From: Takashimella koratensis
Lineage: Eukaryota; Basidiomycota; Tremellomycetes; Trichosporonales; Tetragoniomycetaceae
NCBI GenBank assembly: GCA_003116875.1
Contig: BCKT01000005.1
Coordinates: 1,674,001 to 1,738,000, forward strand
Length of the DNA stretch: 64,000 nt
Direction of reading: 5' to 3'
Below the pieces are notes generated by a model. That model was not told the origin of the DNA, made no database searches, and saw only the letters and a list, made by a program, of their open reading frames with translations. The position numbers were made by a program, and so were the translations under genes. Positions 44,375 to 55,600 of this stretch are shown in pieces. Position 1 is the first letter of the stretch, and each line of letters starts with the position of its first letter.

Positions 44375-46428
44375 ATGTTGTCTCTCCTCCTTCTTCCGCT
44401 TCTCGCCTCCACGGCGTTCGCCCAGACGTTCCGCCGTACCGCCGCCTGCCCCAAGCTCGGCTGTATCTTTCCTCCCGACCAGGTCGACTTCATTGCTGGC
44501 CGTAGGTTTCCCATCGTTGTTCCAGCTGACGCCAGAAACCTTTGACATCCGTGTCGAGGTCCAGGCACCCGTCAATGGCTCCCAAGCCTACAACGGGGGC
44601 AAGCCCGCCACCGACTTCTCGCTGAAGATCGGTGGTGAGGGCGCTCAGCTCATCGATGTCACCCAGTTCTTCGGCATCGCCGACCCTGCCGTTGTGTCCT
44701 ACAACTTCACCTACTACGAGGACCTCTTCGCCCAACAGCAAGGTGCCAAGACCCCCGTCAACGTTCTCTCCAAGTCATACCGCAACGTCCAACTCCACAA
44801 TCCCGGCACTTACAAGCTCCTCTTTTCTTACAACAACGGCATGACCACTGAGGCTACCTGGATCGTTCGACCCCTCGCGGAGAAGAAGGCCAAGAACATG
44901 ATCTTCTTCGTCGGTGACGGTATGGCCACTTCCATGATCTCCGCTGCTCGTCTCTTGGCCCACAAGACCATCAACGGCAAGTACCAGTCTAAGATGAAGA
45001 TGGACGAGGCTCCGGCCTACGGTGCCCAGATGACCCACTCGCTCGACTCGTTCATCACCGACTCGGCCAACTCTGCCTCTGCTCTCTTCACCGGCAAGAA
45101 GAGTGAGTTTAATGGTACGACTTCGCTGACCTATAGTGACCGTCAACGGCCTCAACGCGTACACCGACTCCTCCAGCAACGCCTACGCCAACGCAAAGGT
45201 CGAGACCGTCTTTGAGATGTTCCGTCGTATCACTGGTGGCCAGGTCGGCATTGTCTCGAAGGCTTACATTGCCGACGCCACCCCCGCCGCTGTCTGCACC
45301 CACACTTCGCTCCGCTCGCAGTACACTGCCATCATCGAGCAGTACCTCAGCGGTGTCACCATGAACTCAACTTGGTTCCCTTGGGGTGGTGTCGACGTCC
45401 TCTTCGGTGGTGGTGCCGAGAACTTCCTCGCTGGACCCGGCAACGGCAACGTCTCCCAGTTTGAGCGTTGGGGCACTTTCGGCTACCAGGTCGGCTACAA
45501 CAACACCCAGCTCCAGGCCTTTGACAACTCGAAGCGCGCTCTCGGTCTCTTCACCCAGGGCAACATCTCGACCTGGCTCGACCAGAACGTCTACAAGTCG
45601 ACCCTTGACTTTGCTGTCCAGGCTCGTGGCACCAAGGGCGCTTACGACCAGCCGGGACTCAAGCAAATGACCCTCAAGGCCATCGACATCCTCTCCACTC
45701 GTGCCAAGTCTCGCGGCACTGGCTGGACTCTCATGTCTGAAGCCGCTCTCATCGACAAAGAGATGCACGTCCAGGATGTTGACCGTGCACTCGGCGACCT
45801 CCTGGAGCTCGACGACACCCTCCGTGCTACCCTCGAGCACCTCGAGAAGATTGGCGAGCTGGAGGACACTCTCGTCGTCGTCACCGCCGACCACGGACAC
45901 GGTTTCGACGTCTACGGTTCCGCCGACACCCAGTTCCTCGCTGCGCAGAATGCCGACCGCGCCAAGCGCACCGCTGTCGGTGTCTATGTCAACTCGGGTC
46001 TCTCTGGCTACACCGTCCCCAGCAACGTCAACCCCCAGAACCAGACCATCTTCACCTCGCCGCAGGGTGATGGTTTCCCCGTCACCTGGGACCCGCGCTG
46101 GACCATCGCTCACGGCTGGGCGGCCATCCCCGACAAGCGTGAGGACTTCAAGGTCAACGACTTCCACGAGCGTATCCCGGCTGTCTCCAACTCGTCCGGC
46201 TACTTCTTTAACCCCCAGGACAACCCGGCTGGTTTCGCCATGACCGGCAACATCGACCAGACTGAGGGCCAGGGTGTTCACTCCCTTGTTGACGTTCCCA
46301 TTTACGCTTGGGGCCCGGGCCACGAGCTCTTCCGCGGCGTTATGGGCAACGTCGACATTGCTTTCGCTGTCGCCGCCGCTCTCGGTCTCGGCAAGACGTC
46401 GAACGTCACCTCGTCGTACACCAAATAG
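44375..46428 (+). CDS. Secreted alkaline phosphatase
   Basis: Extracellular phosphomonoesterase of the alkaline phosphatase superfamily. Signal peptide MLSLLLLPLLASTAFA, then QTFRRTAACPKLGC. The first intron (donor GTAGGT after IAG, acceptor CCAG) joins IAG to QTFDIRVEV. Catalytic landmarks: IFFVGDGMATSMISAAR (metal Asp), SLDSFITDSANSASALFTGK (Asp-Ser nucleophile), VVVTADHGHGFD (metal Asp/His). A second short intron follows TGKK. The protein has several N-x-S/T glycosylation sites and ends TSNVTSSYTK without a GPI-like tail. Codon use is strongly biased to C-ending codons, suggesting high expression. An unusually long antisense frame across it (45367-46584) reflects that bias. Confidence 0.92.
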
Positions 46429-46576
46429 AAGCGTGAGATATCGCTGGGGTAAGCAGGTGCAAGCAAAATCGCACAAGGAATGCGAACCAGTTAGAGCTCG
46501 TAGATTAGCTCCCTTATAATGCAGACATGCGTAATTGCAGTGGAGGTTGTTTGCTACATCGATTGATCTAGGCACT

Positions 46577-47611
46577 TTAAGCAAACTTCATCTTGCTCGC
46601 CCGAGTTCTGGCGATCAAGCCGATCCAAATCATCGGCAGGGCAATGTAGAAGGCCACGACACGAACAGCAACGAATTCAGGGCCTCGACCAACAGCCCAG
46701 TCAGAGTATCCGCCAGCCAGGAAGGCAGTAGCGAGACACAACGTCAAGAGAACGTATCCGGACAGACTGACAGTCAGTCCTGGCTGGCAGTCCGACCTAC
46801 CGGTGGTATTTGTACATGGCCATCGCTTTGGCCCCTCCACCAAAAGCTTTGCCTCCAAACCAGACGGTCGCTCCTCCGATAAGAGCTTGAGCAAGCTGGA
46901 GGTGATCAGCGATTACGTAGATAGTGGAAGACGTACAACCCAGATAACAGTCGCTACGCCGAACCACGCGTGCCAAGTGGTGAAATGCTTCGCATTGTGG
47001 ACATGCTTGTTCCACCACATGCTCGCCGTTCCGAGGGCCATAGCTGGAATAGCGACGCCCAACAAAATGTTTTGATGGGTCATCAATCGAACCGCACGGG
47101 TGGGAGCGGGAGGCGTAGGCGGCTGCAACGGAGTGACACCTGTTCTTTTTTAGCAACCAACTAGGGCGCAGCAGACTCATGCGCAGTGCATGGGACTCAC
47201 CCATGATGAATGCTGTGATAGCAAGGCTCTGGAGGGGTGGATGAGGAGCAAACCACCCCATCGCCTTGAGGTTTCCTGTCAAAACGAGAATCCAGGTGAG
47301 GGGAAGAAACAACGCCAGGCCCGCCTAAACAAACGTGTGCGATCAGGAATCGCGCCTCAGTCAGCAGGGGTGCACGATTGACGTAATGACGCAGCGTTCC
47401 ATGGCATGGTGCTCACCCCAACAAGAAGCAGGGAGATCTTGTCTTTCGATGTGGGAGCCATGTCGAACGGGATCAAGAAGCGTTTGCGAGAACCAAGTGG
47501 AGCCTGCTGCGGGTTGGATGAGCGTCCAGCGAGAAGGGGATCACTTTCAGCCACCTGCGATTGAGGAAGCTGTTCGCTGTCGTATTGATCGTTGACCTGG
47601 CCTGAAGACAT
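46577..47611 (-). CDS. Cytochrome b561-domain membrane protein
   Basis: Four to five exons. Starts MSSGQVNDQYDSEQLPQSQV; hydrophilic first 50 residues, then TM1 (LALFLPLTWILVLTG), TM with TAFIMG, and a loop entering THQNILLGVAIPAMALGTASM. The cytochrome b561 core has the expected paired His residues in NKHVHNAKHFTTWHAWFGV and further TM segments, ending LIARTRASKMKFA. These proteins move electrons across membranes, often in ferric or ascorbate reduction; a DOMON domain is absent. Exon 1 is joined to the next exon after LLLVG, phase 0. Confidence 0.82.
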
Positions 47612-47890
47612 CTATAGGATAGTGTTGTGCCGGAATGACTCTGAGACTGAGGCAAAGTCGATTGTAGAGATATGAGCGGAGGTAGAAGAGTGGATTACCA
47701 AGATCGATGGCCGCCCCAGAAGGGCAAGATTGAGGGATGATATCCGCCGAATTTCAGTGGTCGATGAGGAAGGCCGAAGTGCTGAGTCAGGGACGCCCCT
47801 TAGTAGAGATGTTTTAGTCCAAGGGGCACTGCAGTGGGGAAAATGCGATAATAGATGCATGCGATCGAGAAACGACTGATGAAAGTGAAG

Positions 47891-48730
47891 CTATTCAAAC
47901 CCGTTCTTGGCAACACCGGTGGCCAAGATCGCCCCAACCCAGGCATTTACATGGGGGAGAGACTCGTGGTTCCAGATCTGCTCGGCAGCCTCCTTGTTAA
48001 CCTGACTGAAGCCGTACCATCCAAACACCACTGCGTCGGCGTGACTAGGCGACGTTCCGGCGAGGAACGGGGTTTTCAGGGCAGCGAGGTGAGACTCGAC
48101 CAATTGGAGTTTAGCGCGAGCGGAGGCGGTCTGAGCAGAGACCCAAGTCGCGTCGCTCAACCGTTCAACCATCTCCGAGAGCTTGTCCTCATCGCCGCCA
48201 AACTTGACCTTGAGGAAATAGGCCTGGGTCTCGTGGTCCTGAATGGTGTAGAACTGCGGTGAGCGACGGTATACGAAGAAGCTTACCTTGGGCGCAACCA
48301 AAGGGCGGATCGTGTCTCCCAAGTCAGTGTTTCCCCAGATCTCGAGGAACTTGGCGAAAGCCTTGCCCTCGAGGCTCCCAAACAGGCTACGGTTGTACTT
48401 TTGCTCGAGCTATCTGGTCAGCGTTGCCTTCTCCCACAAACTTGCCCATTCGGCAATCTTCCACGAGTCGGTAACATATTCCCCATCTGCCTCGATAGTA
48501 GGCACGGTCACTGCATCGTCGCCACACTGGGTTGCCAAAGGTCCTCGGATTTGCGGAAAGGTTTGGCCCACAACCTCATACTGAAGGCCCAAGATGCTAC
48601 CATGTCAGCCAGGCACGGCGGGGAACACTCACGCCAAATCGAGCTTGGTCTTCCACACATGCGGAGAGACGTTGGCAGCTGTCGTCGCATCCGCGACACG
48701 AGGAACGAGCTCGTATAGCTTGAGCGACAT
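47891..48730 (-). CDS. Glutathione S-transferase-like protein (etherase/Ure2-like)
   Basis: Cytosolic GST. Starts MSLKLYELVPRVADATTAAN, with NVSPHVWKTKLDLAFLGLQY and VPTIEADGEYVTDSWKIAEW forming the thioredoxin-like domain (glutathione binding around V-P-T-I and D-S), then the helical domain with SLFGSLEGKAFAKFLEIW. The frame seems to hit a TAG after WEKATLTR, but this lies within a 36-nt GC-AG intron (48410-48445): removing it makes IAEWLEQKYNRSLFG, as in relatives. A second intron follows VAPK. Ends ATGVAKNGFE. The VSPxxWK form is typical of etherase-related fungal GSTs. Confidence 0.84.
48410..48445 (-). other. GC-AG intron in the GST gene
   Basis: Donor GCAAGT after the TGG codon, branch GCTGAC, acceptor ATAG; 36 nt. 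Contains the apparent in-frame TAG. Splicing restores AEW-LEQKY. Confidence 0.85.
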
Positions 48731-48875
48731 GGTGGCGGATGATGGGGTTGGTAGTCACTACTACTGCAGCTGTTAAAGCAAGTTGTCCTCAGACATGTCG
48801 GACTCTCGCCGAACTTTGTTTCAGGGACGGCCGAACCGGTCGCATCCTCGGGTTTAAGGGTACGGAGTTAGGGTC

Positions 48876-48886
48876 TAAGCGACCGG
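48876..48886 (-). promoter_or_regulatory. Cluster motif site 1 (CCGGTCGCTTA)
   Basis: One-base variant of the shared 11-mer SCGATCGCTTA, in the 260-bp divergent promoter between the GST (-) and the MFS gene (+), 105 bp before the MFS ATG. Confidence 0.55.
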
Positions 48887-48990
48887 CTGAGAGGTCTGCG
48901 GGGATTATCGGCCAAGTCCTACGGCAGGTGAAGTCCTGTACAAAACGGGTTGACTGAAGCGACGCGAACCCAGTCACCGACTCAAAATCG

Positions 48991-50505
48991 ATGGCGACAT
49001 CACCAGAAATATCAAATAGCCAAAAGTCCCTCTCGCTCGAGGACGGGTCAGGCGAAAAGACCGTTGACGCTGTCACATGTCACGAGTTAACCCCAGACGA
49101 TGTGGGGCCACCCCCAGATGGTGGCACCGAAGCATGGCTTTGCGTTGCTGCCACTTTCTTAATTCTATTCTGCGTCTTCGGCTTTGGTGAGCGACACTTC
49201 ATGAGCAGTTCTAACGATAGTCACCAGCATGGGCCAGCTGGAAACGTATTACCTGGCCAATCAATTATCGCAGTACTCGAAATCCACAGTAGCGTTCGTG
49301 ACCGTCCAGATTGCATCGCTGACAACCAGGTGGATCGCGTCGGTGCAGTCAACACTTACGTTCATTGGATCAATTTTCGCTGGCCGCTACTTTGACGCTC
49401 ACGGCGCTCGACTGTTGGTCATTGTTGGCACGACCACGTCGGTCGCGTCTCTGGTCTGTGTGGCGTTCTGCAAAGAATACTATCAATTCTTCTTGGCGCA
49501 TGCCTTGTTTGGAGTGGCGGGCTCGCTTCTCTACTCGCCGGCTACAGCTGTCGCTGGTCATTGGTTTCAAAAGCGACGCAGTACGGCAGTGGGAATCATC
49601 GTTTGTGGAAGCGGTCTAGGCGGAGTCATCTACCCTATTCTGTTCCAGCAGTTGTTCGAGAAGCTTGGTGAGATTCGCCGGGAGAATGGTGCTAATGGCA
49701 GCTTTTCGTGATGCCGTCCTAATTGTTGCGGGGATCAACGGCATTCTCTTACTTCCCTCTTGGGTGTTTTTTAAAGCGAGACTACCCCCAAAAGAGGTTC
49801 CACCTTTTCGGGAACTCGCCAAACCTTGGAAGGACCACAGATATGTCTTCCTGGCCATTGGGGGGATCGTGTTCACTTTCAAGTATGTCGACAATACTTT
49901 TTCCTGTTCTGACAGCAGCTTCTTCTCTCCTTACTTTGACGCTATCATCCTCGCCAACGGCAACAACGTACCGTCGAACATCTCCGCGTACTCCATCGGT
50001 ATCCTTCAGGCGGGATCTTTCATTGGCAGAGGCACAGCAGGCTTTCTTGCGGATGTCTTTGGAGTTTTCACAGTCTCCGGGATCATGGGCTTCAGCAGCT
50101 CGCTTCTCATCTTCGCTTTTTGGGTGGGCACTCCACTTGGCACTCCTGCGACCATTATCGGCATGGTTCTTTTTGGATACACCAGTGGTGCATGGGTCAC
50201 GCTCTTGTCGGCGACGACTGGTTCGATCAGTCCCCCAAGAGAGTTTGGTATGCGGCTGGGTATGCTATGGTCTTTGACGTCCATTCCAATGCTGGTCGGA
50301 CCCGTCATCTGTGGAAGTAAGTCAATCTGTCGCTCACTACTGATACTCAGGCTTGATCACTGCGGGCGGAAACAAGTTCACGTACGCAGGGATTTTCTGT
50401 GGGATCACGATGGGGTTGGGAGAAGCAATCATTCTCTACCCTAGTATGGTTGAAAAGATTCAGTCTTGGCATCGGCGACGACAATTAGATTTTGCAGAAG
50501 TTTAA
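48991..50505 (+). CDS. MFS monocarboxylate-type transporter (MCT/Mch family)
   Basis: Plasma-membrane transporter with 12 TM segments. The N-terminus has the family signature PPPDGGTEAWLCVAATFLIL. First intron: donor GTGAGC, acceptor GATAG, giving FGFVTSMGQLETYY. A second, in-frame intron (about 49294-49331, donor GTTCGT) is likely, because its removal yields STVAWIASVQST, the family's conserved loop before TM2. Later parts: YSPATAVAGHWFQKRRSTAVGI, IGRGTAGFLADVFGV, FCGITMGLGEAIILYP. Ends RRRQLDFAEV. Relatives carry monocarboxylates, riboflavin or related acids. Its position and motif site suggest uptake of the substrate or export of a product of the neighbouring lactam-type pathway. Confidence 0.86.
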
Positions 50506-50653
50506 GCATTTTATTTTCTCGCGATGTAATGTAGCAAAGGAATAGATTTCAGACAGTTGAACAATGCATCGGTCACAGACAGACATGCTGACAATGAGAC
50601 TTTGGAAAGAGGGTAGCCTGTTACTGAGATTGTCATTAAGGCGACACTTATGC

Positions 50654-52354
50654 CTAGCCTTCACGAGCAACCTGCTCCACAGCGGCGGTAAAGATAGAAA
50701 TAGCTTCATCCATTTCGGCTTGGGAGACGACCAGAGATGGGATGAATCTGTTCGTCAGCGAGACATCCATCACATCCTTACCTGATGGTATCAAAGCAGC
50801 TGGTCGTGAGGATGAGTAGCCCGCGGTCCAAGCAGTAGTCCTGGACCCGCTTGCCAATGTTCATCGGGATGTGAGTTCCCTCTGGAAGACCGTCGTGGGT
50901 AAGAGCGTCGGTAGGCGAGCGGAATTCCACCGCGGCCATGAGCTATGTATGGGATTAGTGTCTGCCTTGGAGCTTCTATTTTGTGACTTACGCCAACACC
51001 ACGGATGTCGGCGATCAGAGGCTGGATTTTCGGTTTCGCGGCGAGAGTGTTCAGAGCCTGGTAAAGCTGAGCAGACCTGCAATGTCAGTTGTGTTCACAT
51101 CGCTGCTCGTACCTTTCCTCTACGTTCTTCCCAATGTCCTCTGTTTGGAAAACGTCTTGCACGGCGACACCCGCAGCACATGCCACCGCGTTACCGGCGT
51201 AGGTTCCACCAAGGGAAGCCGAGGTGACCTTGTCCATCAAATACTTTGGGGCAACAATGCCGCTCAATGGGAAACCGTTGGCGACACCCTTGGCAAAGAC
51301 CATGACATCTGGTCGGAAGCCAGGAACGTGTTCAATAGCAAAGTATTTACCCGTGCGGAAGAAGCCGGTCTGCACCTCATCGACGACGAGAAGGATCCCG
51401 TGCTCGTCACAGACCTTCCGGAGGTGGATGAGGAACTCGGAGGGAATGGGGACGTAGCCGCCTTCACCTTGAACGGGCTCGACAAAGATGGCGGCGACGT
51501 CGGTGGGGTGAACCTGTTGCTTGAGAACGAGATCCAATTGGTGCTTGGCGAGGCGTACGAGTTCCTCCTCGGAGGTTGAAGGGACGAGTCCCATAGAGTG
51601 CCAGTAAGGGAAAGCGGTGGTATAGACGCCGTTCTGACCATTAGCTACTCTCTGTAATTCGTCACCCACCATCAACGGTCCTGTTCCCTGGGTGTAAATC
51701 GGCTTGGAGCGGGTAAGGGAGCCAGAGCCAAAAGTACGACCGTGGTAGCCACCCTGGAAAGTGATGATGTTCTGCCTTCCAGTGGCTTGACGAGCAAGTT
51801 TGATGGCGGCTTCGTTGGCCTCGGATCCGGAGTTCCAGAAGAAAAAGCTGTCCAAAGACGGATCAGGCATGATGGGGAGAAGTCGCTCGATCAGCTGCAG
51901 ATACGGTGCAGAGAAGGCGATTGAGCATTGCATGTGAACAATGGAGTGAACCTGATTTGCAGCCGCTTCGCAAACAGCAGGATGAGAGCTACGTGTCAGC
52001 TCAGCATGTTAAGCCGACTTACTGGCCGAGGTTGACAACTCCGATGCCGCTGGTGAAGTCGAGCAGGCGTTCACCTTCGGTCGTGAACAGTTCCAGTCCC
52101 TTTCCCTTCACAACGACATGGTCACGGAGTCGAGCAAGGCCATGAGTGACATGTTGACGCCCAAACTCTTGCCATTGTTGAGTTGTCCGAACTGGTGCGG
52201 GCATGTCTTCAAACGGTGAATCTTCAACTGCCAAAGCGGCGGCGGGGCGAAAAGGTGGTGCGGTGCTGGTGATAGACCTTGTTACGGGAGCCCGGCGGGA
52301 GGTAGCAGCGCGCAGCGAGCTTCGAGTGAGTAGGGCTTGTCGGATTGCGGACAT
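50654..52354 (-). CDS. Class III PLP aminotransferase, GabT-like (4-aminobutyrate-type)
   Basis: Transfers the terminal amino group of an omega-amino acid to 2-oxoglutarate. Starts MSAIRQALLTRSSLRAATSR, an Arg/Ser-rich presequence without acids that looks mitochondrial. Core motifs: LLDFTSGIGVVNLGHCHPAV, FWNSGSEANEAAIKLAR, GGYHGRTFGSGSLT, FVEPVQGEGGYVPIP, LLVVDEVQTGFFRTG (cofactor Asp), VFAKGVANGFPLSG (Schiff-base Lys) and LGGTYAGNAVACAA. These match prokaryote-type GabT/omega-transaminases better than the Uga1 type usual in ascomycetes. Six or so exons; ends AAVEQVAREG. Next to LamA/LamB homologs, it would convert GABA or a related product to a semialdehyde. Confidence 0.87.
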
Positions 52355-52666
52355 TGCGCTGGATACAATGTTGTTATTGGGCTCGATGCAAGCTGAAATC
52401 CCAACTTTTGCAGACGTGTCGAATGTTTAGCGATGCATCCCGGTCAAGCGTCCGGTAACGACGATCGAGAGTGGCGTCTAGTGTTATGCGATCGCTTAAC
52501 GTGAATGCAGCCGTTCGGGCTACGGGTCTTCAGTCGCGCCAATCGGCGACCACCGGTGGACCAATCAGAACAATCATGAGACTTGCCGAGGGTAAGATTC
52601 AAAGTAGGCCAGGCCCTCTCCTCTGTGTTGGTCGTCGCATAGTTGCATTGTCCACGTGCTGTGCCA
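52355..52666. promoter_or_regulatory. Promoter of the aminotransferase gene
   Basis: 312 bp between the aminotransferase ATG and the LamA-like stop; contains cluster motif site 2. No gene seen. Confidence 0.5.
52488..52498 (+). promoter_or_regulatory. Cluster motif site 2 (GCGATCGCTTA)
   Basis: Exact SCGATCGCTTA match about 135 bp upstream of the aminotransferase ATG. Flanks make it almost palindromic (TATGCGATCGCTTA). Confidence 0.62.
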
Positions 52667-55600
52667 TTATTCTATGTATGCTAGGACACCACCGGGAATC
52701 ACCGCGTCTCCTTCGTCTACAGCAAGCATGGTCACTCGCTTCCCCGCGGTCCCTTCCCCTGCAGGGATCATGACCTGTTGATCAGCCGAGGTCGTCTACT
52801 TTGGGCTTACAGATGTTTTCATCGCTTCGAGCTCAATAATGGGGGTATCGTCGGAGGCGACGGTATCTCCGGTTTTGAGCAAGACCTTGTAAACCGTTGC
52901 TGCCAGTGGAGATCTCACTGGGATGGAGCTTGATGACAGTTCACCCCCAACGAGCCCTTGTTTGACGCCAGAGTCTCGCTCTCTGATGAACTGCTCGAAA
53001 AAAATCTCCTCTCTGTCACATTAGCTGAGGCATCTTCACGAGCTCACTCTTGGGCGAGTGCCTGACTGGCATGCAACTGTTTGGTTTTGAACGCCGCGTT
53101 CTCTTTTTGTGATTTTGTTACCATAGCCTTATACTCCTCAAGTTTAAACACGGTCGACCGTTTTGGGGGCTTCCATGACCCTGCTTTGAAAGCACGTTCA
53201 GTCTGTCATCAGCGATCGTCAAATCGTTTCTCACTTCAATGAACTCCTCTTCGGAGACGGGGTAGAATTCGATCTGGTCAAAGTTATCCACCAGGGAGTG
53301 CTCATCACCCCATGCTTGCCACGTTGATAGAGTTCTACCGAGCAGCTGGTAGCCTCCTGCCGACTGTATGGGGTAGATTCTACAAGTCAGAGTAGGCCAC
53401 TTGGGTAGCTTACGAGCCTATCACTCCGGCCAGGCCGATTGCACCCTCGGGTGTCCGAGTGCGGGTGGGATTGTATTTCTGAGCAACCAGTCGTCGTTTT
53501 GGGTCCAGCTATATGTCAGGCTCGCTTTTGGGCATTGATCTTACAGGCTGCGAATGTTAGTAATCGACATACTAAGTGGTACTCACGACAAGGAATGGCA
53601 GCATCGCAAAGAAACCACGGGCCAGAACGAGCCAAGGTGTCTTAGTCAACGCATCAACGACGTCTTGAACCTGAACTCCGTTGTTGCGTGCCACGTATTC
53701 CTACAGTGAGCAGACGACATACCTAATGCCTACAATGTTGCTCGGCAAGTAGACTGCCTCCTTGCGACTGGTCTTCATGTAGAATTCCACTGCTTCGCGA
53801 CACCAACGGTCATCTGGGACGACCGGCAGTCGGATAATGTTGATATTCAGATTGATGTCTCCCAGATCAGATAGGCCGCTGTCAACTTCGAGCATCGTGG
53901 CAAGCAAATCTCGGGAGGAAATTATGGTAGGATCGAACTGAACCAAGCACGATCGAATGCAAGTGTTGAAAGTGATCACGCCCTTCAATCCGCGTGATCG
54001 CATGGCCCGCTCCCAGAGTTCAACACGAACACGGTCTTGCAGGTCAAATTTCATTGAACCGACTTCGTAGAGGATGAACCTGTCCCCTGCTTGCCGAAAA
54101 GTTGTGTGTAATGTTTTCTGTAGTACAGAGGAGCTGAGCAAGTTGGAAGGCAGCGAGGCCTTAGAGGAGGGTGCGGTAACAGATTTATCGGTCGAGATTG
54201 AATCGAGCCAAATATCGTTTGCTTTCGCCAACTTTGGTGTATCTTCAGCTTGAACAAACACAAATCGAAGCGCATCCCCAGGGCGGACCTGTCCGAGTTT
54301 CCATACGCTCCCAGTAGCAACAGCCTAGAGTCAGCGACGCCCCAGCAAAAGACCTACCAAAACACACGCAAAGCCGCCCATATCTGGCCCATCGACTCCA
54401 AACAAGACAGGAGTGTCTCCATTCATATTGAGAGCGGCAAACGAGTAGCCTTGGGATTAGCGGTGATCCAAGGATGGTTGCCTACCTTGATCAATGACAC
54501 TGCTAGGGTGACTGCCTCCCTCACCGCCATCCGGTCGAGCCCATTGAACTCGGGGTCCTTCTAGACGGAGCCCAGAGCGGTTCGACGCCGTGGAGACGTT
54601 CCATCGTGTTTGTAAAAGCATGTCCCTGCCCGCCTGGGAAAGAAATTCTGGATCCCATTGCGGTCCAGGACACACTTCCACCTCCCAATCGGTTTCGAAA
54701 CTGGGGATGACGCCTGCCGTTACAGACTTTTCGCTGAATTCAGACACTAACGTAGGAGTAATCTCCAACAAGTCACCAGCAAGAAGTGCTCGACCCTGAT
54801 GGCCACCGAGACCAGCATCTGCGAATGTCGATTTGCTGTCCATGAACGTTGCAGCTTTGGGGAAGCCTCCGCGGACCGCCAGATACGCGCGCATTCCGCT
54901 TGTAGCCTACGATTAGCATGCTTCGCAAGAGTCACTCACAGCCTGTCCGACTTGCAATGATTGGCCCGCTGAGACATGAAGTGAAGACCATTGCTTCACT
55001 GCCACGCCGTCCACAGTGACGTTCATGTCACACCCGGTGACCGCGATAACGGCGTCGACGTGAAAGAGCAGCTTGGCTCCGAGCATGGTCATCTCCAGAG
55101 CTTCCCTGAAACGATCGTTTCCAACGAGAAGGTTGGCTGCTTGGAAGGACAGATCGTCAAATGGCCCACCTCGGGGGATACCCAGACCAACATATCGTCC
55201 AGGAAGATCTTGTATAGTAGTTGACAGACCCGGAGTGATCACTTCGATCGCACTAGGAGTGTATGCAAAGGTGTTGAGGTACGTCGTGTAGATCGAGGCG
55301 TCCGAAAAGTCTAACGTCAAACACGCTCAAGTTGACACTCACCATTCGTGGACAAGATGGCGCGGCAATAGTCAAGGTTTGTAGGGGGGCCGAGGATCTC
55401 CGATTCCGACAAGACGTTGATCATCTGAGCAATAGCCTCTGAGCGGGTGGGTGCATGGACGATGACTTTGGCAATGAGGGAGTCGTAATGCGGGGTTACT
55501 GTTGTTCCCGTCTGGCCGTTAACGAAGAATGTATGTACAACTTACGCTGACCCAGGTATCGACTCTGCCACCTGTTCCCACATCACCCCAGGTCACTTTG

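Noticed and set aside
45367..46584. 405-residue minus-strand open frame
   Set aside because: Antisense shadow of the alkaline phosphatase, whose C-ending codons keep the opposite frame open; no domain.
48419..48421. In-frame TAG in the GST gene as a sign of a pseudogene
   Set aside because: The stop lies inside a GC-AG intron whose removal restores the conserved AEWLEQKY segment.
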